Shown here: positions 1 to 8,774 of the stretch, in pieces
Numbering within the stretch: position 1 is the stretch's first letter
How the letters are laid out: the number at the start of each line of letters is the position of its first letter
Assembly: GCA_027488845.1 (NCBI GenBank)
Contig: JAIYBC010000033.1
Coordinates: 83,358-147,357, forward strand
Length of the DNA stretch: 64,000 bases
Reading direction: 5' to 3'
Origin: Verrucomicrobiales bacterium
GTDB taxonomy: Bacteria; Verrucomicrobiota; Verrucomicrobiia; Limisphaerales; UBA9464
Position numbers and translations under genes: made by a program
The notes under the pieces: generated by a model
Told to the model about the DNA's origin: nothing
Database searches by the model: none
The model's input: the letters and a program-made list of their open reading frames with translations, nothing else

Positions 1-19
1 TCGAACGGAGGCTCCATCC

Positions 20-751
20 ATGATCCACGTGCAGGGTCTCCACAAGCGGTTCGGCGACACCCGCGTGCTCGAGGGCGTCGACCACATGCAGAAGGCGGGC
101 GAGGTCGCCGTGCTCATCGGCCCCAGCGGCTGCGGCAAGAGCACCTTCCTCCGCTGCCTGAACCAGCTCGAACAGGCCGACGCCGGCACCATCGAGATCG
201 ATGGCCTGGTCGTCGGACCCCGGGCCGACCGGAAGACCCGCACCGAGCTGCGTCGCCGCACCGGCATGGTCTTCCAGCAGTTCCACCTTTTTCCCCACCT
301 CACCGTGCTCGGAAACGTCATCGAGGCGCCGGTGCACGTCGGCGGGATGTCCCGTGCCGACGCCACCGCCCTCGCCATGGAATTGCTCGCCAAGGTGGGA
401 CTGGGCGACCGGGCCGGCTTCCACCCGGCCCAGCTTTCCGGCGGACAGCAGCAGCGCGTCGCCATCGCCCGGGCCTTGGCCATGCGGCCGCGGGTGTTGC
501 TCTTCGACGAACCGACCAGCTCCCTCGACCCGCAGCTGCGGGGTGAAGTCCTGACGGTGCTCCGGGATCTGGCCGCGGAAGGGCGCACCATGCTGTTGGT
601 CACCCATGAGATGGGTCTGGCCCGGGACATCGCCGACCAGGTGCTGTTCTTCGACGCCGGCAAGGTCGCCGAGTCCGGTCCGCCCGAGCAGGTCTTCGGG
701 GATCCGCTCCACCCCCGCACACGGGAGTTCCTCCGGGGCACCCATTCGTGA
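20..751 (+). CDS. ABC transporter ATP-binding protein, polar amino-acid (GlnQ/HisP) type
   Basis: A 243-residue ATPase that would power uptake of a polar amino acid or similar solute from the cytoplasmic face of the inner membrane. All hallmarks are present: Walker A GPSGCGKST at residues 34-42, Q-loop near 86-87, signature LSGGQ at 139-143, Walker B LLFDE at 160-164, D-loop SLD at 168-170 and the switch histidine at 196. The length is normal for the family. The ATG is preceded by GGAGG with good spacing. No permease or binding-protein gene follows, so its partners would lie upstream, outside the window. Substrate is not resolved by sequence alone. Confidence 0.92.
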   Translation: MIHVQGLHKRFGDTRVLEGVDHMQKAGEVAVLIGPSGCGKSTFLRCLNQLEQADAGTIEIDGLVVGPRADRKTRTELRRRTGMVFQQFHLFPHLTVLGNVIEAPVHVGGMSRADATALAMELLAKVGLGDRAGFHPAQLSGGQQQRVAIARALAMRPRVLLFDEPTSSLDPQLRGEVLTVLRDLAAEGRTMLLVTHEMGLARDIADQVLFFDAGKVAESGPPEQVFGDPLHPRTREFLRGTHS

Positions 752-834
752 TTCCTGATTCCCGATTCCCGATTTTCAGCGACAAGCAGCCGCGGCTGCC
801 ACGCTGCGGACTTTTCCCCTTTCCCTGATTCCCG
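749..834. repeat. Degenerate GATTCC(C) repeats in intergenic DNA
   Basis: The sequence immediately after the ABC gene stop is a run of about four units of TGATTCC or GATTCCC between 749 and 776, with another TGATTCCC near 825-832. The wider 752-1051 interval (300 bases) holds no credible gene: open frames through it are not supported by a start site or family. Similar strings recur at about 34756-34794 and 43121-43155. Confidence 0.5.
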
Positions 835-1051
835 GTCCGGCGACAGACCCCACGCGGTGACGCCACAACGCCGGGGCCTTCGCGATACCTGGTCTCCCTT
901 GTCCGGTTTCCCGGCATCGGAAGCCCTCCATCCGTTCCCGCGGCCTTGCGTACCGGTCGCTTTTGCGTGGTGTCTTCCGAACTGGGAGAGGAATGTGGCG
1001 GCCGCGGCTTCCCAAGGGGACGCGGGAACCGCTAGCCTTCTCCCGCTTCCC

Positions 1052-2407
1052 ATGGGTCTCCTGCACCAAAACTGCGCCGGAATGCCGCGCCGTGACTTCC
1101 TCCAGGTGGGGCTCGGCGGGATGCTCGGGCTCGGGCTCTCAGACATCCTCCGGCTGAACGCGGCGACGGCGAAGCCGCAGTCGGTCCCCCAGGTGGCGCC
1201 GCCGGCCGGCACGAAGCCGGTCAACTGCATCCTCATCTGGCTCGACGGTGGGCCTTCCCACTACGAGACCTTCGATCCGAAGCCCGACGCGCCCGCGGAG
1301 ATCCGCGGCGACTTCAAGCCGATCCCCACGGCGGTGCCGGGAATCCGCTTCAGCGAGGCGGTCCCCGAACTGGCGAAGGTGGCGGACCGCTTCACGGTCG
1401 TCCGCTCGATCTGCCATCGCGATCCGAACCACGGCGGCGGCAACCACTACATGATCACCGGCGCCCCGACGCCGGTGCCCGTCGCCTGCGGCGCCTTCGT
1501 CACCTTCCATCCCTCCTTCGGTTCGGTGGTTTCCTGGACGCGCGGCCAACAGGCGGGACTGCCTCCCTACGTCTCCATCCCGTCGGTGACCCGCAGCGGC
1601 GGCCCGAACTTCCTCGGGGGACGCCACGCTCCGTTCGTCATCGACGGCTACCCGAACTCCGCCTCGTTCAAGGTCCGCGACGTGGTCCTGCCTCCCGGCG
1701 TCAGCGAGTCCCGCGCGGCCTCCCGCCGCGAACTCCGGACGGCCCTCGACGGGATGCGCCGCCACGCGGACAAGGTCATGGAGGATCCGGCGGTCGGATT
1801 CGACGAGTACCTCCAACAGGGGGTGCAACTGGTGATGTCGTCGCAGGCCCAGGCGGCCTTCGACATCCACCGCGAGGACGCCAAGGTCCGCGACCGCTAT
1901 GGCCGGAACGACTTCGGCCAACGCCTGCTGATGGCCCGCCGACTGGTCGAGGTCGGCGTGTCGTGGATCACCGTCAACTCGGGCGGCTGGGACCACCACA
2001 CGAAGCTGTTCGACGCCTACAAGGGGGATCAGGTGCGGAACATGGACCGCGGCGTGGCGGCCCTGATCGCGGACCTCGACGAACGCGGCCTCCTCGACTC
2101 GACCCTCGTGGTGCTGCTCGGCGAGTTCGGCCGGACGCCGAAGGTGAACAAGGACGCGGGTCGCGACCACTGGCCGCATGCGATGTCGGTGCTGATGGCC
2201 GGGGCCGGATGCCCGCGCGGCGCGATCGTCGGCGCCACCGACGCCAAGGGCTATGCGGCCTCCGAGAGCGTCTACCGCCCCGAGGACTTCGCGGCCACGT
2301 TGTACACGAAGATGGGCATCGATCCGAACCAGGTGCTCCACACCAACACCGGACGCCCCGTCCCGCTGGTGAGCAACGGCCGCCGGATGCGCGAGCTCTT
2401 CGCGTGA
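1052..2407 (+). CDS. DUF1501 family Tat-exported protein
   Basis: A 451-residue protein of the DUF1501 family (sulfatase-like, alkaline-phosphatase fold), common in Planctomycetes and Verrucomicrobia. I start it at the ATG at 1052 because a twin-arginine signal (MPRRDFLQVGLGG) follows at once; the open frame upstream to 857 is unsupported. Family landmarks include WLDGGPSHYETFDPKP, the DPNHGGGNHY stretch, GGWDHH and GEFGRTPKVN followed by RDHWP, which supply metal-binding Asp and His residues. It is followed within 50 bases by a PPC-domain protein, a frequent partner of DUF1501 genes. Exact substrate is unknown. The usual DUF1549/DUF1553 cytochrome-like partner is not adjacent here. Confidence 0.88.
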   Translation: MGLLHQNCAGMPRRDFLQVGLGGMLGLGLSDILRLNAATAKPQSVPQVAPPAGTKPVNCILIWLDGGPSHYETFDPKPDAPAEIRGDFKPIPTAVPGIRFSEAVPELAKVADRFTVVRSICHRDPNHGGGNHYMITGAPTPVPVACGAFVTFHPSFGSVVSWTRGQQAGLPPYVSIPSVTRSGGPNFLGGRHAPFVIDGYPNSASFKVRDVVLPPGVSESRAASRRELRTALDGMRRHADKVMEDPAVGFDEYLQQGVQLVMSSQAQAAFDIHREDAKVRDRYGRNDFGQRLLMARRLVEVGVSWITVNSGGWDHHTKLFDAYKGDQVRNMDRGVAALIADLDERGLLDSTLVVLLGEFGRTPKVNKDAGRDHWPHAMSVLMAGAGCPRGAIVGATDAKGYAASESVYRPEDFAATLYTKMGIDPNQVLHTNTGRPVPLVSNGRRMRELFA

Positions 2408-2453
2408 CCTGCGCCCGATGAGAAGTCCCGGCCAGCGAATCCATTCCCGCGGC

Positions 2454-4169
2454 ATGGCCTGTCCAAAGGGAACGGCGCGTCCCTCGACGTGGTTCCTCGC
2501 AGGCTCCCTCTGGGCTGGCCTTCCGGCGCTCACGGGCGCCGTGCCGGTCCTCGAGCAGCTGCATCCGCCGGCGATCCAGGCCGGCACCGCCCGCGAGATC
2601 ACCGCGGTCGGGAAGTTCGATCCCTGGCCGGCCGCGACGTGGGTCTCGGGCGACGGACTGCGGGTGGAGGCGCTGGAGGAAAAGGGCCGTCTCCGCGTGA
2701 CCGTGGCCACGAACGCGGTGCCGGGACCGAGACTGCTCCGCTTCTTCAACGGCGAAGGCGCCAGCGCGCCGCGGTTCCTCCTCGTGGGCGGCGACCCCCA
2801 GACCGACGAGCTGGAGCCCAACGACGATTTCCGCAATCCCCAGGTGCTCGCGACGCTGCCGGCCTCGGTGAACGGACGCCTGGAGAAGAACGGCGACGTC
2901 GACGTCCTCGCCGTCGAACTCGCAGCCGGCCAGACGCTCGTCGCCGCCGTCGAGGCCCATGTCTGGATGTCCCCGGTCGACGCCGTGCTGCGTTTGGTCG
3001 GCCCCGACGGGAGCCAGGCGGCATGGAACCACGACGATGGACGCACCCTCGACCCGTTCCTCGCCTTCACGGCGCCCCGCAGCGGACGATACGGCGTGCA
3101 GGTGTTCGGCTTCCCTCATCCGGCCGACTCCGACATCCGCTTCACCGGAAACGCCCGCTGCGTGTACCGGCTGCTCCTGACGACGGGACCCGCGATCTCC
3201 CACGCCTGGCCGCTCGGAATCCGGCGCGGCGTCACGAACCGGGTGCGGATCGACGGGTGGAACCTCCCCAACACGATGCCGAGGGAACTCGTCGTGGACG
3301 GAGCGGCCGTGGCGGCCGCGGTCGGAAGGACCGAGTGGCGGCCGCCGGGATTCCACCTGCCGTTCGAGCTGGCCGTGGGGGACGGCGAAGAGGAGATCGA
3401 GTCCGAGCCCAACGACCTCGCCGCGTCGGCGGGACACCTGCGGATCCCGGGAGCGGTGACGGGGGATCTCAACGCCAAGGGGGACCACGACCGGTTTCGG
3501 TTCGAGGCGAAGAAGGGGGAACGCCTGCGACTGGCGGTGAAGGCGGCGGCCCTTGGGTTCCCGTTGGACGCCTGGCTCGCCGTGGAGGGCCCGGACGGCA
3601 AGGAGCTGGTGCGGCAGGACGACTCGGTCGGCAGCGATCCGGTGATCGAATGGACCGCGCCCTCGGACGGCGCCTTCGTGGCCGTTGCGGGGAGCCTGCT
3701 CCAGAAGGGAGGCGACTCGTTGAGGTACCGCATCGAGGCGACCCGGAGCCGGCCGGGGTTCAAGGCCACCGTGACAGAGGACGTCTTCTCAATCGCTCCG
3801 GGCGCCACCAACGGGATCAAGGTGGCCCTGACGAGGAGCGGCGGTTTCGAGGCGCCGATCCGGCTGACGGCGGAAGGGCTCCCGCCGGGGATCCACGCCG
3901 CGGCCGCGGAAGCGGGACCGAAGGAATCCGAGGCCGTGCTGAGACTGGTGGCCGCCGCCGATGCCAACCCGACGAACGGAACCTTCCGCATCGTCCTCGC
4001 GGGAGGAGACCCGGAGCTGCGGGTGGCCGCACTCCACGAGCTGGTCAGCAGCGGGGAGAACAACGGAGTGCCGCAGGGTTTCCGGCGCCTGAAGATCGAG
4101 GCCGTGGAGGACCTGTGGCTGACCGTGACACAGCCACCGCCGGCCAAGGACGCCTCGAAGAAGCCCTGA
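2454..4169 (+). CDS. Secreted protein with two PPC (bacterial pre-peptidase C-terminal) domains
   Basis: A 571-residue exported protein with a hydrophobic N-terminal signal (WFLAGSLWAGLPAL). Two PPC-type beta-sandwich domains can be seen, each opening with an EPND motif: ELEPNDDF near residue 120 and EIESEPNDL near 315, each followed by the G-D-D-F/V core (NGDVDVLAVEL, KGDHDRFRFEA) and a T-AP-G-Y/F-V ending. No peptidase domain is present. It sits 46 bases after the DUF1501 gene, so the two are probably co-transcribed and act together in the periplasm or outside. The ATG at 2418 is an alternative start that would add 12 residues with no signal-like character. Confidence 0.82.
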   Translation: MACPKGTARPSTWFLAGSLWAGLPALTGAVPVLEQLHPPAIQAGTAREITAVGKFDPWPAATWVSGDGLRVEALEEKGRLRVTVATNAVPGPRLLRFFNGEGASAPRFLLVGGDPQTDELEPNDDFRNPQVLATLPASVNGRLEKNGDVDVLAVELAAGQTLVAAVEAHVWMSPVDAVLRLVGPDGSQAAWNHDDGRTLDPFLAFTAPRSGRYGVQVFGFPHPADSDIRFTGNARCVYRLLLTTGPAISHAWPLGIRRGVTNRVRIDGWNLPNTMPRELVVDGAAVAAAVGRTEWRPPGFHLPFELAVGDGEEEIESEPNDLAASAGHLRIPGAVTGDLNAKGDHDRFRFEAKKGERLRLAVKAAALGFPLDAWLAVEGPDGKELVRQDDSVGSDPVIEWTAPSDGAFVAVAGSLLQKGGDSLRYRIEATRSRPGFKATVTEDVFSIAPGATNGIKVALTRSGGFEAPIRLTAEGLPPGIHAAAAEAGPKESEAVLRLVAAADANPTNGTFRIVLAGGDPELRVAALHELVSSGENNGVPQGFRRLKIEAVEDLWLTVTQPPPAKDASKKP

Positions 4170-4204
4170 GCCATCGCAAGCCGGATTCGTCCGACCCGAT
4201 CGGA

Positions 4205-4270
4205 AGCGGACCCCGCGCAATACCGGAAAGACGCCGGGGAAGGGCTTCGGGCTTCGGGGGCGGGTCCGCT
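4205..4270. repeat. Inverted repeat between convergent genes
   Basis: AGCGGACCC at 4205-4213 is exactly complementary to GGGTCCGCT at 4262-4270, enclosing 48 bases. It lies between two convergent genes and could act as a transcription stop for both, but has no T-tract. Confidence 0.4.
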
Positions 4271-4338
4271 TCGCGGCTGGGCACCTCGGTGTGAGGCTCC
4301 CTACTTCGGGATCTGGCTGAGCCGGAGTCGGACCGAGA

Positions 4339-5238
4339 TCAGGAGTATCGGACCAAGGGGGTGCCGTCGATGCGGAGCGAGAGGTCGATCGGGTCGCCGA
4401 TCGAGACCGTGCCGTTGGCCACCTGGTAGGCCCACACCAGGAAGTAGCTCGGGACCGCGTGGCCGTAGATCGTCGCAAACGCACCGTCCACCGCGTCGCC
4501 GCCGTGGGCCATCTTCACCCGGCCGATGCGGGGCACGTTGAACCGGGGATCGAAGGTGTACCACTGGCCACCGAGGTAGACCTCGCAGTAGGCGTGGAAG
4601 TCCATCGCCGAGCCGGGATCGATGAAGCCGATGTCGGGAAGGTGTCCGGTCACGTAGCGCGCCGGCAGGTTGAAGGCCCGGCACAGGGCGATCGCGAGGT
4701 GGGCGAAGTCGCGGCAGACGCCATGGCGGCGGGCGAGGACCTCCGAGGCCGAGAGGTCGGGGCGACCGGAGCCGAACCGGTACTCGATGTTGTGGTGCAC
4801 CCAGTCGCAGATCGCCTTCACCCGCTGGATCCCGTGGGGCACGAGGCCGAAGTGGTTCCAGGCGAAGTCACGGAGCTTGTCCGAGTCGCAGTAGCGGCTG
4901 GGAAGCGTGTAGCGGAGGACGTCGGCGGGGAGCTGGTCCACGGACGGGACCGGGGTGGACTCGGGGCAGTAGTCGGGCAGCGACGAGACGGCGACGAGGG
5001 CGTCATGCCGGATCTCGTTGCGGCCGGGCATCATCACCGAACGCCAGGTGAGGTTGCCATGGCTGTCCAGGAACTCGTAGGCGGGCTGGCCGATGCCGAA
5101 GGAGAGGCTTTCCTGGACGACGAGCACGTGGCCCTCCAACCGCGGGCGCAGCACGAGCAGCATCGGGGTCGGATGCGTGACGTCGTAGGAAAGGTGGCAA
5201 CCGATGCGGAGCGTGACGTTGAGCGGGATCCAGTTCAT
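4339..5238 (-). CDS. Transglutaminase-like cysteine peptidase family protein
   Basis: A 299-residue protein with an N-terminal beta-rich region of the transglutaminase N-type and a transglutaminase-like core. The catalytic triad is visible: Cys175 in RRHGVCRDFAHL, His215 in MDFHAYCEV and Asp230 in WYTFDPRFN. There is no signal peptide, so it is probably cytoplasmic. Homologues hydrolyse or transfer at glutamine or amide bonds; the substrate is not known, although relatives often sit beside alpha-E/circularly permuted ATP-grasp genes, which are absent here. The open frame runs on to 5367, but the ATG ending at 5238 gives the family-like beginning MNWIPLNVTL. Confidence 0.85.
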   Translation of the reverse strand: MNWIPLNVTLRIGCHLSYDVTHPTPMLLVLRPRLEGHVLVVQESLSFGIGQPAYEFLDSHGNLTWRSVMMPGRNEIRHDALVAVSSLPDYCPESTPVPSVDQLPADVLRYTLPSRYCDSDKLRDFAWNHFGLVPHGIQRVKAICDWVHHNIEYRFGSGRPDLSASEVLARRHGVCRDFAHLAIALCRAFNLPARYVTGHLPDIGFIDPGSAMDFHAYCEVYLGGQWYTFDPRFNVPRIGRVKMAHGGDAVDGAFATIYGHAVPSYFLVWAYQVANGTVSIGDPIDLSLRIDGTPLVRYS

Positions 5239-5371
5239 GTCGACGGCCCGCGCAGGGAGGCCGTCGCCCGGAACGCTTCCGGACGTGGTGGCGCCCGGAT
5301 TTGGGTCTGCTGCGATGCAGCGGGCAACGGGCCGTCCTGTCGAGGACGAAGACCATGGCGACCCCAAGGCT

Positions 5372-6139
5372 TCAACTCCGACGACGGGACGCGCGGATCA
5401 GGAGCAGGAGGCCCACGGAGGCGAGCGCCACGGTCGTAGGCTCCGGAACGGCGACGAAGCCGTCGAAGCGGAAGGAACCCGCGCGCCGAAACGCATCCGA
5501 CGGCGTGCGGAAGAGGCCGATGGCGGACTCGGGTGAAACAAGGAGCGACCCGTCGATCGAGAAGCCGGAAACGGAAGCGACCGCATGGACGTCGGCCAAG
5601 TCGAACAGCAGGGGCGATGGGGTGCCGGTGGGTATGCTGCTGCGCAGGATCCAACCGGTGCCGCCGGTGCCGATGCGGGAGGCGTCGTAGAGGAGGGTGA
5701 AGTCGCCCACCGCCAGACTCCCACCCAGCATCTGGAAGCGGGCGACCCCACCCAATCCGATGACGCCCGTGGCCGACTCGGGATTCCCGGGGGAGAAGCG
5801 GAAGGTGGTCGCCTGGGCGGTCCGCCCGTCGTGGTTGAGCACCACCGGGCCGTTCATGACGTAGGACTGACCGATGTAGGAAGGATGGGGATCGGCCCGC
5901 GTCCGCAGTTCCTCCGCGGTGGCGGCGGCCGCGACGGGCGCCTCGAAGAAGGCTTGGAGGACGAACACGGGTGGCGACGAGATGCCACCGCCGAGCCGAT
6001 TCCACACTGCCGCATCGTAGTCGATAACCGCGGAGCCGGATCCGAGCGACTCCGCGCAGACTTGGAGGGCGCAGCATCCCGAAAGAACCGCGACCCGGAG
6101 CCGATGCGTGACCGTGAGGTCGCGGGCGAAGATCTTCAC
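5372..6139 (-). CDS. PEP-CTERM sorting domain protein
   Basis: A roughly 255-residue secreted protein whose C-terminus is a textbook PEP-CTERM signal: VPEPTTVALASVG, a hydrophobic helix, then an arginine-rich tail (RASRRRS). Such proteins are processed by an exosortase during export and end up in the envelope or extracellular matrix. The N-terminus has a short hydrophobic stretch (RVAVLSGCCALQV) consistent with a signal peptide. I used a GTG start at 6139 because no ATG lies near the signal; the start is uncertain. The body resembles no family I recognise. No exosortase gene is in the window. Confidence 0.75.
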   Translation of the reverse strand: MKIFARDLTVTHRLRVAVLSGCCALQVCAESLGSGSAVIDYDAAVWNRLGGGISSPPVFVLQAFFEAPVAAAATAEELRTRADPHPSYIGQSYVMNGPVVLNHDGRTAQATTFRFSPGNPESATGVIGLGGVARFQMLGGSLAVGDFTLLYDASRIGTGGTGWILRSSIPTGTPSPLLFDLADVHAVASVSGFSIDGSLLVSPESAIGLFRTPSDAFRRAGSFRFDGFVAVPEPTTVALASVGLLLLIRASRRRS

Positions 6140-6213
6140 GGGACGAGGATGGGGACTCCGGCGACATCCGCACCTCCGGGATTGCCGAATGCCCACCTTG
6201 GCGGCGAGACCCG

Positions 6214-7125
6214 TCACGCGGGCCCGACGAGGAAGGGCAGGCAGGAGGGGCGGACCTCGATGCGGACCGGCGTGTGGCCGAGCACCTCGCCGTCGACGGC
6301 CACCGATTGCGGGGGCGTCCCGTCGATCTCCATGGCGGTGGCGGGGAAGTAGCGGACCAGCGGATGCGAGACGTGGGTTCCCCGCACGAGCCGAAGGAAC
6401 TGGCGGGCGACCTCGAGGCGGCCCGTGGCGCGGATCAGGCTCACGTTCATCTCGCCGTCGTCCATCCGGGCCCCCGGGGCGACGCGCATCATGCCGCCCC
6501 CGGCATGGGCGCTGTTCCCGGCGAGCGCGACCACCATCGGCTCGTCCCAGGTCCGGTCGCCGACCCTGACCCGCAAGGTCGGGCACTCATGGCGCAGGAG
6601 GGCCCGGAAGAAGCCGACCGAGTAGCAGAGCCGCGGACCGAAGAGGCCCTTCACCCTCGGCGTGGTGGCGCGCAGCAGGTCCGAGGCGAAGCCGACCGCG
6701 GCGAAGAGCATCGCGGCCCGGAGGCCGTCCGCGGCGGTCTCCACGGCAAGGACGTCCCGGAACGCGACCCGTCTCCCACGCAGGGCGGCGAGCAGACGCC
6801 GGTCGTCGCCGGTGCCGAGCAGCTGCGCGAGGTCGTTGCCGGTTCCCATCGGCAACACGGCGATGGGTGTCGTCGTGGGCCCGGCCCTCAGTCGACCCGA
6901 TGCGACTTCGTTCGCGGTGCCGTCCCCGCCGGCCACGACCAGCAGGTCCTCCGGTCCGGTGTCGGCGTCGCGGGCCAGTTCGACGGCGTGGCCAGGCGCC
7001 TCGGTGGTACGGACTTCGGGAACGTATCCGGCCGTGCAAAGGGCCGTGAGCACCGTGGAAAGGCGGCTCGACCGGTCGCGACCGGCGGCGGCCTGGCGGT
7101 TCAGGATGACGACCGCGCGTGGCAT
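6214..7125 (-). CDS. Diacylglycerol kinase family lipid kinase
   Basis: A 303-residue member of the DagK/YegS/BmrU lipid kinase family. The nucleotide-binding motif VAGGDGTANEV is at residues 64-74 (GGDGT 66-70), followed by PMGTGNDLA at 92-100, and the C-terminal VDGE motif is present. These enzymes phosphorylate diacylglycerol or related lipid alcohols at the inner face of the membrane, recycling lipid from envelope synthesis. It begins 4 bases after the yjbQ-like gene and is surely co-transcribed with it. I start at MPRAVVILN (7125) rather than the longer frame, which lacks family similarity. Confidence 0.88.
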   Translation of the reverse strand: MPRAVVILNRQAAAGRDRSSRLSTVLTALCTAGYVPEVRTTEAPGHAVELARDADTGPEDLLVVAGGDGTANEVASGRLRAGPTTTPIAVLPMGTGNDLAQLLGTGDDRRLLAALRGRRVAFRDVLAVETAADGLRAAMLFAAVGFASDLLRATTPRVKGLFGPRLCYSVGFFRALLRHECPTLRVRVGDRTWDEPMVVALAGNSAHAGGGMMRVAPGARMDDGEMNVSLIRATGRLEVARQFLRLVRGTHVSHPLVRYFPATAMEIDGTPPQSVAVDGEVLGHTPVRIEVRPSCLPFLVGPA

Positions 7126-7129
7126 CGGT

Positions 7130-7549
7130 TCATTCCCCCAGGACCTTGACGAGCACCCGCTTCCGCCGGCCTCCGTCGAATTCGCCGTAGAAGATCCGTT
7201 CCCACGGGCCGAGGTCGAGTCGGCCGGCGGTGATCGCGACGACGACCTCGCGCCCCATGACCTGGCGCTTGAGGTGGGCATCCGCGTTGTCCTCGCCGGT
7301 CCGGTTGTGGTCGTAGGCGGTGGTGGGGGCGTGGGGGGCGAGGCGCTCGAGCCACCGTTCGAAGTCCCGGTGCAGGCCGGGTTCGTCGTCGTTGATGAAG
7401 ACCGAGGCGGTGATGTGCATGGCGTTCACCAGCACCAGTCCTTCCTTCACGCCGCTCCGTGCGACGAGTTCCGCGACCGTGTCGGTGATGTTCTCGAACC
7501 CTCGGCGTCCGGGGATCTCGAACCAGAGGTGTTCGGTCAGCGATTTCAT
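7130..7549 (-). CDS. yjbQ: YjbQ family protein (UPF0047)
   Basis: A 139-residue protein matching the whole length of the YjbQ/UPF0047 family, a compact beta-fold trimer with a conserved His/Asp/Glu cluster. Recognisable motifs are [53 protein letters not shown] and the closing [11 protein letters not shown]. Members were named secondary thiamine-phosphate synthase from a weak activity; the physiological role is unsettled. It precedes the lipid kinase gene by 4 bases. Confidence 0.9.
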   Translation of the reverse strand: MKSLTEHLWFEIPGRRGFENITDTVAELVARSGVKEGLVLVNAMHITASVFINDDEPGLHRDFERWLERLAPHAPTTAYDHNRTGEDNADAHLKRQVMGREVVVAITAGRLDLGPWERIFYGEFDGGRRKRVLVKVLGE

Positions 7550-7577
7550 CGGAGGGATCGTTGGGCCCGCGCAGGGA

Positions 7578-8774
7578 TCAGGGCTCCAGGGGATGACGGC
7601 GAGCGGCGAGCGGGAATCGGACCCGGCTGCCGCCGAGGGCGGCCTGGTACACGCCGGCCACCATCTCGACCGCCCACGCGCCGTTCCGACCGCTGCACGC
7701 CGGCTCGCGGGATTCGCGGATCGCAGCCAGCCAATCGGCCACGGGCAGGCGGTTGTGGTCCGACGGCGACATCGGCGCGACGCCTTCGAGCGGCACCCAG
7801 CGGTCCTGGCGCCCGGAGGGTCCCCAGGGTTCCGAGACGCGGAGGAACGCGGACGGCGCGAGATCGCAGTTCAACCGGGCGGAGCCCCGGCTTCCGAGAA
7901 GCTCGAGACCCCACTTCGCCGTGGTCTCGCGGAGGAACGGATCGCTGGTGAAGGTTCCGGTCACCCCTTCGGCGAAGGCGAACTGGGCCGAGACCTGGTT
8001 CCCGGCGACCCAGCCCACGTCGTCGGCGACGCGGCGCCGGTCGGAGGCGACGATGTCGCGACCCTTCTGGAGCACCCGCGCCGTGACCCAGAGCGGATCC
8101 CCGGCGTAGAGGCGGAAGAAGTCGAAGAGGTGGCTTCCGAGCACCATGAGGTCCTCGCCGCCGGACCGGTGATCCTGCTTGCCCCAGGCATGGATCTCCC
8201 GGAGTTCGCCGATCCGGCCGGAGCGGAGGGCGGCGAGGATGGCCTGGGCCGCCGGCGACATGCGCATGGTGTGGGCGACGGCGACGCGACGGCCGCGGCG
8301 ATCGGCCGCCTGGAGCACGGCATCGGCCTCGGCGGGATCCCGGACGAATGGCTTCTCGACGTAGAGATGGGCGCCGGCCTCGATGCAGGCGAGGGCGACC
8401 GACGCATGTTCCTGCGCATGTCGTGATGCGATGGACACGAGGTGTGGGCGTTCGACGCGGAGGAGTTCCTTCCAGTCGGCATGCGTCCGGATCGCTCCTG
8501 AGGTGGCCGCCGCACGGCGACGGCCGGCCGGGTCCGGATCCGCGAGGGTGACCTCGGCTATTCCGGGTACTTCCCTGAAGATCGCCTCGAGCCCGTGTCC
8601 GAAGTCGCCATGGCCGGTGCTCCCGATGACGGCGGCCCTCCATCCACCGTCAGGGGCCGGCTCGGCGGAGCCCCGGAGCGCCGCGATGGTTCCCGCGGCC
8701 AACGTCGTCCGTAGGAACTGGCGCCGCGGCCACGGCCGGCTTGGGAACGCAGGGGATTGGGAGATCGGATTCAA
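7578..8774 (-). CDS. Gfo/Idh/MocA family oxidoreductase with Tat-like signal
   Basis: A 398-residue NAD(P)-dependent oxidoreductase. The N-terminus carries a twin-arginine motif ([14 protein letters not shown]) before the Rossmann region, as is usual for exported family members in Planctomycetes and Verrucomicrobia. The family EKP motif appears as [10 protein letters not shown], followed by MRMSPAAQ. It starts at TTG 8774: GGAG precedes it by about 6 bases and the TTG overlaps the TGA of the upstream propeller gene as TTGA, indicating translational coupling. Substrate is probably a sugar or cyclitol derivative, but this cannot be told from sequence. Confidence 0.85.
   Translation of the reverse strand: MNPISQSPAFPSRPWPRRQFLRTTLAAGTIAALRGSAEPAPDGGWRAAVIGSTGHGDFGHGLEAIFREVPGIAEVTLADPDPAGRRRAAATSGAIRTHADWKELLRVERPHLVSIASRHAQEHASVALACIEAGAHLYVEKPFVRDPAEADAVLQAADRRGRRVAVAHTMRMSPAAQAILAALRSGRIGELREIHAWGKQDHRSGGEDLMVLGSHLFDFFRLYAGDPLWVTARVLQKGRDIVASDRRRVADDVGWVAGNQVSAQFAFAEGVTGTFTSDPFLRETTAKWGLELLGSRGSARLNCDLAPSAFLRVSEPWGPSGRQDRWVPLEGVAPMSPSDHNRLPVADWLAAIRESREPACSGRNGAWAVEMVAGVYQAALGGSRVRFPLAARRHPLEP

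Noticed and set aside
1139..3488. Minus-strand frames of 643 and 504 codons over the DUF1501 and PPC genes
   Set aside because: Shadows of confidently identified plus-strand genes; Arg-rich low-complexity translations.
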